A DNA stretch of 64,000 nucleotides, from NCBI RefSeq assembly GCF_900157385.1, contig NZ_LT717701.1, positions 1,213,772 through 1,277,771 on the forward strand, written 5' to 3'. The translations under genes were made by a program, and so were the position numbers. The notes under the pieces were generated by a model, which saw only the letters and a list, made by a program, of their open reading frames with translations, had not been told where the DNA came from and searched no databases. This DNA is from Mycobacterium terramassiliense (GTDB taxonomy: Bacteria > Actinomycetota > Actinomycetes > Mycobacteriales > Mycobacteriaceae). Numbering within the stretch: position 1 is the first letter of the stretch; every line of letters starts with the position of its first letter. Shown in pieces: positions 8,881-16,938 of the stretch.

Positions 8881-9426
8881 GGCTGGTGGAACGCCTTTCC
8901 AGGTCGATTATTTGGTCAGGATCCTCGCGTCCAACGGGAGCGTGATGCACCCTCGCCCTCGAACGACCCCGACGTTGACTCACTAAGCGCCCAAGTCGGG
9001 ATATCTCCACCACAACTGTCAGTCAGACACCGCGTAATCGCTTGTATATTTGCGCACAGAAGTTGGACAGATGCGGTCGTGCATTCCTGTGACTGAGGCC
9101 GGTGGCCGACCTCGGCTGACCTCGTCATCCGTGCCGATCCAGGTGCAATGGCTTGCCGCCATGAGGCGTGGTTTGTCGCTTGGCGGCGCCTTGGTTGTCG
9201 GATGGCGAACAGAGTTTGACTAGGTGCGCAAGGCCCCGGTTCGACGCCCAAGCTCTCTATTCCTCTCGGATACAGTCGCTTTCGTAATCGGCTACGGGCT
9301 GTCCGAATGACGGCACTGGTATGAGACTCGCTGGATGTCCTTCGGCCGACCAATACGGCCCATCACCTAGGGCCCTAGGAGTAACCAACGGGACGAATCG
9401 GTGAACAGTCACAAGGAGGTATCTCA
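8881..9426. other. Divergent intergenic region
   Basis: About 545 bases between the starts of the broken hydrolase (leftward) and the esterase (rightward). No convincing gene is seen; the short frames lack ribosome sites and look like noise. It presumably contains both promoters. A good AAGGAGG site lies at its right edge, just before the GTG at 9427. Confidence 0.5.
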
Positions 9427-10380
9427 GTGGACCATGTGCTTGATCCCGAACTTGCTGCGGTAGCGCGCGGCCTGCCGAAGATGGACCTTTCCGACCTTGC
9501 CTCGGCACGCGAGACTGAGCAGCTGCTGGTCATGCAGCTGCCGAAGTACGACGAGCGGATTGCGCTGACTGTCCAGGACGTCGTTGTCAGCGCCGGGCAA
9601 CATGGCGCGGACGTAGCGGTGCGGGTCTATGCGCCGGCCGAGCGCCCGACTCTTGCACCTGCGCTGCTGTACCTGCATGGCGGGGCCTATGTGATGGGCG
9701 GTCTGGCGATGTCCGATTTCACCGCACGGCTGCTCGTCGAACGCGCCCACATCACCGTAGTGGCGGTGGACTACCGGCTGGCCCCAGAGCATCCCTATCC
9801 GGCGGGTTTGGAGGATAGCTACGCGGCCCTGCGATGGGCTGTCGACAATGGCGCGGCATTTGGCATCGACCCCACCCGCCTCGGAGTGTTAGGTGAGAGC
9901 GCCGGTGGTGGCCTGGCTGCGGCGCTCGCGTTGCTCACGCGCGACCGCCGTGGCCCCCGTCTGGCCGCGCAGTTTCTCGACGCCCCGACGGTTGATGATC
10001 GCCTGGACACTCCATCGATGGCGATGCTCGTCGACACGCCCATGTGGCAGGCCGTCAACTCTCCATATAGTTGGGGTTACTACCTGGAGGGCACTGCAGA
10101 GCCCGGCAGCGTCGACGTCCCGATCTATGCCGCCCCCGCCCGCGCCGCGGTGGCGGATCTAGCCGGACTACCGCCCGCGTTCGTGACGGCCTATCAGATC
10201 GATCCGACGCGGGATGAGGGTCTTGACTACGCGCACAAGCTCATTCAGGCAGGAGTGCCCACCGAGGTCCACCACTATGCCGGGGCGTTCCACTTGTCCC
10301 ACGTCATTCCGGGGACGGCCATCGCTGGCCGAATGATGGCGGACCGCATCGAGGCGATCCGCCGGCTGCTGCCTGCGTAA
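9427..10380 (+). CDS. Alpha/beta-hydrolase esterase, HSL (family IV) type
   Basis: A 317-residue serine esterase or lipase of the hormone-sensitive-lipase group, like the mycobacterial Lip proteins. The oxyanion motif reads LYLHGGAYVMGG (about residue 80, HGGA where HGGG is usual). The nucleophile elbow is GESAGGG (about residue 157), the acid lies in DPTRDEG (about residue 257) and the His in GAFHLSH (about residue 288). No signal peptide or membrane helix is visible. The GTG start has AAGGAGG about 7 bases upstream. It stands alone, 630 bases before an AraC regulator. A second HSL esterase with very similar C-terminal motifs lies at 23832. The substrate is probably a short- or medium-chain ester. 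Confidence 0.9.
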   Translation: MDHVLDPELAAVARGLPKMDLSDLASARETEQLLVMQLPKYDERIALTVQDVVVSAGQHGADVAVRVYAPAERPTLAPALLYLHGGAYVMGGLAMSDFTARLLVERAHITVVAVDYRLAPEHPYPAGLEDSYAALRWAVDNGAAFGIDPTRLGVLGESAGGGLAAALALLTRDRRGPRLAAQFLDAPTVDDRLDTPSMAMLVDTPMWQAVNSPYSWGYYLEGTAEPGSVDVPIYAAPARAAVADLAGLPPAFVTAYQIDPTRDEGLDYAHKLIQAGVPTEVHHYAGAFHLSHVIPGTAIAGRMMADRIEAIRRLLPA

Positions 10381-11013
10381 ACGTTGCGTGGCGCGCTGTA
10401 CGCGTCCCTGCGACCACGCCATCATGGCGCGCCCCGGCGCACCCGTCATCGCCGAGCCGGTGTCGGTTCGGGTAACCGGTTAGGCAACGGTGTAGATCTC
10501 TCGCGAACGCCGAGAGCGACGGTATCCGCGGCTTCCTCGACGAAGCAACACAGCGGAGGCGCGGCCCGGCAGTCGTAAAGCGGCTGTGAGGAATGCCACT
10601 TCCTTCTGCCTGGAGTGAACCTTCATAGCGCTGGCCTCGTTTTCGCGGCAGGAACATCGTCAGCGGGACACGGGTGTCCGCGGTCGCGCGTTGGCGCAAA
10701 GAGATTGGTTCGGTGCAGCATGTAGTTCGGTAGTCCGAGCGCGCGGAAGATGCGATTGCACACGGCGTTAAGCTGCGGCGATCGTGCGGTCGGCTTTCCG
10801 TTAGCGCCGCAAGCAGCAGGATGATCTGATAGCGAAGGGGTTAACATTGGATGCGTCCGCTTGGTCAGTCGCGGGGTTATGCGGATCATGCGAAGGCTTC
10901 GCGGCCGCCAAGCGACACACGCTGTCAGCGAACGCCCTCTAGCCGACGACCTGAGCGCGCAGAAGCACCAAACGCCGAATAGGTTTGGGTCGTGGATATC
11001 TGGAGGTTGGCTC
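10381..11013. other. Intergenic region before the AraC regulator
   Basis: Some 630 bases with only short unsupported frames on both strands. A longer frame runs through it into the AraC gene from 10861, but it has no ribosome site at its upstream start codons. No repeats or terminator-like hairpins stood out. Confidence 0.45.
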
Positions 11014-12021
11014 GTGACTTGTTGTGATTCCCGGGGCACGGAGCGGCTGGAAGCGTTCAATGAGTTCATTTCGAAGCGATTGGCTCCGATGCAGCTGTCG
11101 ACCTCGCATTCGGAGAACTTCCGCGCCGGGGGGCGTGCCGCCGATCTCGGCGTCGTGCAATTGACCCACCTTTGGGCTCATAATGCGTTCGTCGCCCGGC
11201 GCACTAGAAAGCTCGTCTCCAGCGGCCCGGACCACCTGAAGGTCATGGTTCAGCTGCACGGCAGCTGCTGCATTTCGCAACAAGGTGGTTACGAGGCCGT
11301 TTTGGCGCCGGGTGACTTCGTTCTATATGACACGAGCCGTCCGTACCAGATCGTGAGCAATGGGTCGTCACGGATGCAGGCCGTGACATTTTCGCGCGAC
11401 GCGTTACAGCTAGCCCCATCACAATTGGAGCGCGTTGCAAGTCAGCCGATCAGTGGCCGCCGCGGCTTGGGATTGGTGGTGGCACAGTATCTTTCCAATA
11501 TCACCCGACAGATCGATGCCGGTGGCCGTTCTTTCTCCTGCCATCTGGCCGATGCCACGTTGGATTTGCTCGCTGCGTTGTTCACCGAGCGGCTGGACAG
11601 TAGCGGCGGAGCCAACATCAACGACGGGAAAATTGGATTGCTGTTACGTGTTCGAGCCTACATCGAGCATCGGCTCGGCGATCCGCGCCTTGACGTCGCG
11701 GAGATCGCGACGGCGCATCATATTTCGATACGTGCCTTGCAGAAGCTGTTCGAAAGTGACGGGCAAACGGTGACTGGTTGGATACGTACGCGGCGAATCG
11801 AGCACTGCCGCAGGGACCTTGCGAACGCTTCGCTTGCAGGCCAGTCGGTGGGCGCGATCGCCAGCAAATGGGGCCTGGTGGACCCGGCACACTTCTCACG
11901 ACTGTTCAAGTCAACCTACGGTCTACCTCCGCGGGACTACCGAGCCAAAGCACTGGGCCGCATGTCGCCGGGGCTCGTGCCGGGGGAGCGCACCCAGCTG
12001 CAGCAGAATTGTGGGCCCTGA
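11014..12021 (+). CDS. AraC-family transcriptional regulator
   Basis: A regulator of about 335 residues. The N-terminal half is a cupin-like AraC ligand-binding domain (VMVQLHGSCCISQQGGYEAVL, then PGDFVLYDTSRPY). The C-terminal ~100 residues hold the double helix-turn-helix: first helix pair around DVAEIATAHHISIRALQKLF, second around VGAIASKWGLVDPAHFSRLFK, ending in the family's YGLPPRDYR. I chose the GTG at 11014 because GGAGG lies 7 bases upstream. The frame is open to 10861, but those starts lack a ribosome site and would add an unlike-family tail. The target genes are unknown; the esterase upstream and the TetR/SDR pair downstream are nearest. Confidence 0.87.
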   Translation: MTCCDSRGTERLEAFNEFISKRLAPMQLSTSHSENFRAGGRAADLGVVQLTHLWAHNAFVARRTRKLVSSGPDHLKVMVQLHGSCCISQQGGYEAVLAPGDFVLYDTSRPYQIVSNGSSRMQAVTFSRDALQLAPSQLERVASQPISGRRGLGLVVAQYLSNITRQIDAGGRSFSCHLADATLDLLAALFTERLDSSGGANINDGKIGLLLRVRAYIEHRLGDPRLDVAEIATAHHISIRALQKLFESDGQTVTGWIRTRRIEHCRRDLANASLAGQSVGAIASKWGLVDPAHFSRLFKSTYGLPPRDYRAKALGRMSPGLVPGERTQLQQNCGP

Positions 12022-12321
12022 TCTGGCGGCAGGTCTCCTCGAACAGCTGAACGTGGTTGGCAGGAACTGCGCGTGCCTAACCCAGCGTCCGTGAAGGGCA
12101 CGCGAGCGGGCCTCGACGTGAAGCCTTTTGGCATCCCCGGCGTACCGCTTCAGGACGACACGTCGGTAAGCCATCGCCATCCGAAATCGCTCCCGATGTA
12201 GGCGACCTAGTCAGGGGCAATCGAAGACCGCCGAAACGACGGCGCCTCTCAATGCCAGCGCGCTCTTAATGCCGGCAACGAAAATCAGCTCGGCTCACAA
12301 GTTCAGGTTGCTGCCGTGCAG
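12022..12321. other. Spacer between AraC and TetR genes
   Basis: 300 bases between the ends of two convergent regulator genes. I see no gene, repeat or clear terminator here. Confidence 0.4.
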
Positions 12322-12993
12322 TCAATTCCGTCGTGCGGCAGCGTTGGTCATGCCGTCGAGTAGTGCTATCAGTATTCGGGTGACGCGGGGCTCGATCTCC
12401 ACGACGGCGTGTGCCAATCGGGGGTCGCTGCGGTAGAGCCCGGCAACTTCGGGGCCTGGGGTGGCGACGTGCCAGAACGTGCCGGCCAGGCTCGTCGCGG
12501 TGGCAATGATGTCCGCTGCGTCCTGCTCATTCAGCGACGGCGACACCGAGCGGATGGCCGTCGCCAGACGGTCAACCTCGGCCAGGGCGATCAGCTTGTA
12601 TTCGCGCAAAGTGCCGAGGGAGACGTTGCGTTCAAGGTGCAGGGGCGTTTGGGCTAGCAGGTCGCAGAAGAATCCGCGCGATGCCAGCGTCCTCGCGATG
12701 GTCGCGGCGACCTCTCCGGTCTGCGGTTGCCTGAGCATGTGAAGCTCGTGACATAGGGCGGCTGACCACTCCTGCCACGCATCGGCGGTGAGACGCAAAA
12801 AGATCTCCTCTCGCGTCTCGTAGTAACGCAGCATTGCCGATTTATGCATCCCTACCGCGTCGGCGATGTCGGTCAGAGTCACTTTGCTGATGCCGTTGTC
12901 GGTGCCCAGTGATCGCGCTGCATGCAAGATGGCTCTCTGTCGCTGTTGTTTTGCCTGTGAAGAGCGGGCTCGCTGAAACGCGTGGTCGGCCAC
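12322..12993 (-). CDS. TetR-family transcriptional regulator
   Basis: A dimeric repressor of about 223 residues. The N-terminal DNA-binding helix-turn-helix lies at about residues 20-65 (LTDIADAVGMHKSAMLRYYETREEIF), followed by an all-helical ligand domain with a C-terminal segment of the type found in TetR proteins of fatty-acid or redox genes. I chose the GTG at 12993; the frame is open to 13299, but that would run into the divergent SDR gene. The first codon is only 52 bases from the SDR start, and a perfect 15-base palindrome lies between them. The usual reading is that this protein represses itself and the SDR. Confidence 0.86.
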   Translation of the reverse strand: MADHAFQRARSSQAKQQRQRAILHAARSLGTDNGISKVTLTDIADAVGMHKSAMLRYYETREEIFLRLTADAWQEWSAALCHELHMLRQPQTGEVAATIARTLASRGFFCDLLAQTPLHLERNVSLGTLREYKLIALAEVDRLATAIRSVSPSLNEQDAADIIATATSLAGTFWHVATPGPEVAGLYRSDPRLAHAVVEIEPRVTRILIALLDGMTNAAARRN

Positions 12994-13006
12994 CAGCGCA
13001 TCATAA

Positions 13007-13021
13007 CGCAACGGAGTTGCG
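13007..13021. promoter_or_regulatory. Palindromic operator between tetR and SDR
   Basis: CGCAAC-GGA-GTTGCG is a perfect 6-3-6 inverted repeat in the 52-base gap between divergent starts, with a further ACGCAAC half-site at 13028-13034. This is the expected position for autoregulation by the adjacent TetR. Confidence 0.6.
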
Positions 13022-13045
13022 GTATTTACGCAACAGTGTTTCACT

Positions 13046-13936
13046 ATGGAAATGCAGAAAACGTGGTTCGTCACCGGCTCGTCCCGCGGCTTTGGACGCG
13101 CCGTCGTCCGGGCTGCTCTGGGCAACGGCAACAGCGTCGCGGCCACGGCTCGGCGCCCTGAGCGGCTCGACGATCTGGTCGCCGAGTTCGGCGATCGGAT
13201 ATACCCAATCGGGCTGGACGTCGCCGACCCCGATGCGGTGCAGGACTCTGTCAGCGAGGCCTGGCAACGGTTCGGCCGGCTGGACGTGGTTGTCAACAAC
13301 GCCGGCTATGCCAATGTGGCGCCCATCGAGACCGGGGACGCCGCTGATTTCCGGGCGCAGTTCGAGACCAACTTTTGGGGCGTCTACCACGTTTCCAAGG
13401 CCGTGATCCCGCTACTGCGTAAGCAGGGCGGCGGTGTGATCATCCAGTTCTCGTCCATAGGCGGCCGTGTGGGCGGTACTCCAGGGATTGCGTCCTATCA
13501 GGCCGCCAAGTTCGCCATCGACGGGTTCAGCCGGGTATTGCGCGCTGAGACCGCCCCGTTTGGCATCAAGGTACTGGTGGTGGAGCCCAGCGGGTTCTCC
13601 ACCGATTGGGCAGGCTCGTCGATGACCGTGCATGCAATTCCCGACATCTATTCCGACACCGTCGGCGTGATGAATACCGTTATGCGACAGCCAGATGCCG
13701 GCGCGGCCGGCGATCCCGAACGTGCGGCACAAATTCTGGTTCAGATAGCCGACCGGAAATCGCTTCCCGAGCACCTGCCGCTGGGCGTCAACGCCGCGGA
13801 GAGCGCTATCCAGGCAGACCTCCAACTGCTCCACGACGACTTGACCTGGCGGAGGGTCAGCCGGTCTGCCGACTACGCCGAACCCTATCCAGTGCAGTTT
13901 CCGGCAGACTGCGCCAGCAAGGTGGGGACTAGTTGA
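13046..13936 (+). CDS. Short-chain dehydrogenase/reductase
   Basis: A 296-residue NAD(P)-dependent oxidoreductase of the classical SDR family. The cofactor motif is TGSSRGFG (about residue 9), the structural motif is VVNNAGY (about residue 86), the catalytic Ser is in FSSIGG and the catalytic pair is YQAAK (about residue 152). The length is slightly above the ~250-residue norm, with a C-terminal extension as in ketoreductase-like SDRs that act on bulky substrates. No Shine-Dalgarno sequence precedes the ATG, so it may be translated leaderless, which is common in mycobacteria; a second ATG follows two codons later. It is divergent from the TetR gene and probably controlled by it. Confidence 0.9.
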   Translation: MEMQKTWFVTGSSRGFGRAVVRAALGNGNSVAATARRPERLDDLVAEFGDRIYPIGLDVADPDAVQDSVSEAWQRFGRLDVVVNNAGYANVAPIETGDAADFRAQFETNFWGVYHVSKAVIPLLRKQGGGVIIQFSSIGGRVGGTPGIASYQAAKFAIDGFSRVLRAETAPFGIKVLVVEPSGFSTDWAGSSMTVHAIPDIYSDTVGVMNTVMRQPDAGAAGDPERAAQILVQIADRKSLPEHLPLGVNAAESAIQADLQLLHDDLTWRRVSRSADYAEPYPVQFPADCASKVGTS

Positions 13937-14037
13937 TGCGCCACATTTCTCACGCGTGTTCGAGTTGACCCTATGGCCTACCGCCCGCCACGGCCGGGCC
14001 GGCGAGCGCTGCGGCGAGCGCGAGACGGCATCGGATG

Positions 14038-15591
14038 TCAGGAGATTAGCGGGCTCAAGGTGATCCCGGATTGAGCCTTGAGAACACCTTTGGCCAGCTT
14101 GCCCGCCTCGGACCGCGGAAGATTGTCGACGAATCGGACGGTCCTCGGCGCCTTGTAGGACGCGATTCGGTCCTTGACGAAGCCGATCAGCTCATCGGCG
14201 AGCTCGGCGGTGGGGGTTGTTCCTGCGGCCGGCTGGACGAACGCCGCCACCGATTCGCCCATCTCGGAATCCGGGATGCCGAGGACTGCGACATCGAAGA
14301 CAGCGGGGTGCAACGCCAGGACGTTCTCGGTCTCCTGCGGGTAGATGTTGACCCCGCCGGAAATGATCATGAAGTCCTTGCGGTCAGTTAGGAAGAGATA
14401 GCCGTCATCGTCGACAAATCCGACATCACCTAAAGTCGTCCAATTCGGGTGCAACGGGTGTTGGGCGGCTCGGGTCTTGTCGGGATCGTTGTGATAGGTG
14501 AATATTTGACGGTCGCGCTCGAAGTAGATGTTACCGACCTTGCCCGCAGTGAGTTCGTTACCGTCGTCATCGCAAATGTGCAGCAACCCAATGACCGGCT
14601 TGCCGACGGTACCGGGCTTACGCAGCCACGTCGCGCTGTCGGTGACCGTAAAACCGTTGCCCTCGGTGGCACCGTAGTACTCGACTAAGATCGGACCCCA
14701 CCAGTCGATCATCTGATTCTTTACCTCAATCGGACACGGGGCGGCCGCGTGAACCGCCATTGTCAGACAGGACGTGTCATAGCGCGCACGAATCTCGTTG
14801 GGCAGCTTGAGCATCCGCACAAACATGGTCGGCACGAACTGCGCGTGCGTAACGCGATGCTCCTCGATCGCACGCAAGCAGCCCTCCGCGTCGAACTTCT
14901 TGACGACAACGACCGTACCGCCGTAGGCCTGCACGCCGGTGCTCCACCGCAACGGTGCCGCGTGATACAGCGGAGCGGGGCTTAAATAGACAGTGTCCGG
15001 CCGGAGACCGAAGCGCCCGCCCAGCAGATCCAGCATCGGGTCGCCGCCCTCCCAGATCTGCCCAGCCGGCAACTGCGGTCGAACCCCTTTCGGCCGGCCG
15101 GTCGTTCCCGAGGAGTACAGCATCGCCGCGCCATGGGGCTGGTAGTCGAACGGAACTGCCGAGGCACCCGCCAGCGCCTCGGAGTAGCGCCGATAACCCG
15201 GAAGGTCATCGCCGAAGGCCAGCCTCAAACCCACATTGGGGGACGACTCAACCACGGCGGCGGCCAGGTCGGCCTTGGCTGAGCTGACCACCAGGGCCCG
15301 CGCACCGGAATCGTTCACAATGTAGGCGATCTCTTGAGGCGACAAGTGGTGATTGATCGCAGTGATGTAGAGCCCGGAACGCAGCGCAGCCCAGTACACC
15401 TCAAAGACCCGCAGATCATTGTCGCTCAGCAACGCGACGACATCGCCTGGGCGCAGACCAGCATCGTAGAGGACGTGAGCCAGCCGAACCGAGTCCTCTT
15501 CCAGCTGGCCGTAGGTGAGGACCTCACCGGTCTCGAAGAGAACCGCTGCAGGGCGGCCCGGCGAGGTCAAGGCATACTTACCGGGATACAC
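14038..15591 (-). CDS. Fatty-acyl-CoA synthetase, AMP-binding (FadD-like)
   Basis: A 517-residue enzyme that activates a carboxylic acid with ATP and transfers it to CoA. The AMP-binding signature is MLYSSGTTGRPKGVR (about residue 155). Next come the adenine-binding EYYGATEGNG (about residue 308), the ribose-binding TLGDVGFVDDDGYLFLTDR (about residue 390), and the catalytic Lys in LPRSEAGKLAKG near the C-terminus. The full ANL length and all motifs are present, so it is probably functional. The overall look resembles mycobacterial FadD4-type ligases, but I cannot fix the chain or ring specificity. The start is GTG, with AGGA about 11 bases upstream. It is convergent with the SDR gene. Confidence 0.92.
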   Translation of the reverse strand: MYPGKYALTSPGRPAAVLFETGEVLTYGQLEEDSVRLAHVLYDAGLRPGDVVALLSDNDLRVFEVYWAALRSGLYITAINHHLSPQEIAYIVNDSGARALVVSSAKADLAAAVVESSPNVGLRLAFGDDLPGYRRYSEALAGASAVPFDYQPHGAAMLYSSGTTGRPKGVRPQLPAGQIWEGGDPMLDLLGGRFGLRPDTVYLSPAPLYHAAPLRWSTGVQAYGGTVVVVKKFDAEGCLRAIEEHRVTHAQFVPTMFVRMLKLPNEIRARYDTSCLTMAVHAAAPCPIEVKNQMIDWWGPILVEYYGATEGNGFTVTDSATWLRKPGTVGKPVIGLLHICDDDGNELTAGKVGNIYFERDRQIFTYHNDPDKTRAAQHPLHPNWTTLGDVGFVDDDGYLFLTDRKDFMIISGGVNIYPQETENVLALHPAVFDVAVLGIPDSEMGESVAAFVQPAAGTTPTAELADELIGFVKDRIASYKAPRTVRFVDNLPRSEAGKLAKGVLKAQSGITLSPLIS

Positions 15592-16186
15592 GTCAAGGCG
15601 TCCTAGTCATTCCGTGGCTGAACATCAGCCGTTTCGGGGGTTTGACACCACTGTGGCTCGTACCATCGTCGCGATGCTTGTATGCGTACGCACCCTTGTT
15701 GAGTGGACGCGCACGACGGCTCAGCTTTACAACTGATACTGCCTTGCGTGACGACTACACAGTCATGGGAGGCAACGGCGATAGGGCTTCCGGATCACGG
15801 CATTGTTGACTAGCGCGCCGACAGCGTTGAAGCACGCCATGGTGGGATCACACCGCTGCATCTCACCCGATCCGGCCGAACTGCTGCACTTGGATTTCAC
15901 GCCATGCTAGGCGGGTCACCGACCTGATCGATACACACACCGATGCGCGTCGCACGTCGAGCACTGCCGGACATGACGCACTATTTGCAGCCAGGTTCCC
16001 CAATTTCTACCCCATTCGGTGAGCCCCAACGGTGATGGCGTAGCAACAGCCATCGTCGGGGCGCCCGGCTTCGAGGCATGCGCCCAGACAGGGCGGCGGC
16101 GTACGCCATAACCCACTCGAAGCCACTAACCAGCCTGCGCAACCGCTAATGTTAGTGTTGTCAACATCGGGGAGAAGGGAGATCTG
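15592..16186. other. Divergent intergenic region
   Basis: About 600 bases between the acyl-CoA synthetase start and the TetR start. No gene can be supported. Its right edge holds the first of three matching operators (16150-16166) and a GAAGGGAG ribosome site. Confidence 0.45.
16150..16166. promoter_or_regulatory. TetR operator copy 1
   Basis: TGTTAGTGTTGTCAACA is a near-palindrome 20 bases before the TetR start. It matches two further sites (16852 and 16888) in the gap before the MFS gene, pointing to autoregulation. Confidence 0.7.
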
Positions 16187-16840
16187 TTGGCCACTCCACG
16201 ATCCGGTGCCGCGGTCGACGCGTACCACCACGGCAATTTGCGGCAGGCACTCCTCGAGCACGCTGTCGAACTCGCCAGGTCGGGTGGGCCAGACGCGGTC
16301 GTGCTGCGCGACGTCCAGCGCATGGCCGGCGTCAGTAACTCCGCGGCCTACCGGCACTACGCCGACCGCGACGCACTGCTAGCCGCAGTCACCGAGTATG
16401 CAGAAACGCGCCTCGCCGACGCGATGGTCGCACGGCTCAACGCCTTGCCTCGCCGAGGATCCACCGCCAAACGGGCGCTCGCCCGTCTTCGTGCCACCGG
16501 GCAGGGCTACATCGACTTCGCGCTCGCCGAACCGGGGCTTTTCCGAACGGTTTTCACACACAGGCGCCCCGCGCGCGGCGGCCATTCGCGCCAGCCCGAC
16601 GACTCGGGCGCCGTGCGAGAGCGCCATACATTTCAGGTCCTGGTTCGCTGCGTTGACGACCTCGTAGACGCAGGCGTGGTCTCCCCCGACCGGCGCGACG
16701 GCCTCGATGAAGCCGCCTGGGCTGCGGTGCACGGTCTGTCAGTCTTGTTCATCGACGGCCCGCTGAGTGCAGTCGAGACCGGCCGCAAGCAGCTGATCAT
16801 CGACCGGATGCTCGATCTAATCAGCGACGGCTTGCGCTGA
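16187..16840 (+). CDS. TetR-family repressor of the exporter/carotenoid-oxygenase operon
   Basis: A 217-residue repressor. The helix-turn-helix lies at about residues 35-60 (VLRDVQRMAGVSNSAAYRHYADRDALL), followed by a helical ligand domain of the WHG type (DEAAWAAVHGLSVLFIDGPL). The start is TTG with GAAGGGAG just upstream. One operator-like repeat lies immediately before it and two and a half more lie in the 98-base gap before the MFS exporter. The protein therefore very likely represses its own gene and the exporter/oxygenase pair, and is released by a hydrophobic ligand (inference from the arrangement). Confidence 0.9.
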   Translation: MATPRSGAAVDAYHHGNLRQALLEHAVELARSGGPDAVVLRDVQRMAGVSNSAAYRHYADRDALLAAVTEYAETRLADAMVARLNALPRRGSTAKRALARLRATGQGYIDFALAEPGLFRTVFTHRRPARGGHSRQPDDSGAVRERHTFQVLVRCVDDLVDAGVVSPDRRDGLDEAAWAAVHGLSVLFIDGPLSAVETGRKQLIIDRMLDLISDGLR

Positions 16841-16851
16841 GTCCGCTCAAA

Positions 16852-16868
16852 TGTTGACAGCACTAACA
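16852..16868. promoter_or_regulatory. TetR operator copy 2
   Basis: TGTTGACAGCACTAACA is the reverse-orientation match of the site at 16150 (its complement reads TGTTAGTGCTGTCAACA). It lies just after the TetR stop. Confidence 0.72.
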
Positions 16869-16887
16869 TAGCCTGTCATGCTTCAAA

Positions 16888-16904
16888 TGTTAGTGCTGTA
16901 AACA
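16888..16904. promoter_or_regulatory. TetR operator copy 3, with adjacent half-site
   Basis: TGTTAGTGCTGTAAACA lies 35 bases before the MFS start. A further half-site, TGTCAACA, follows at 16915-16922. Sites 2 and 3 are centred 36 bases apart, suggesting cooperative binding over the promoter. Confidence 0.72.
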
Positions 16905-16938
16905 TTGTTTTCCCTGTCAACATTAAGGCGGTAGTCCG

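Noticed and set aside
12994..13299. Longer start for the TetR gene (to 13299)
   Set aside because: It would overlap the divergent SDR gene by over 250 bases; the helix-turn-helix position fits the GTG at 12993.
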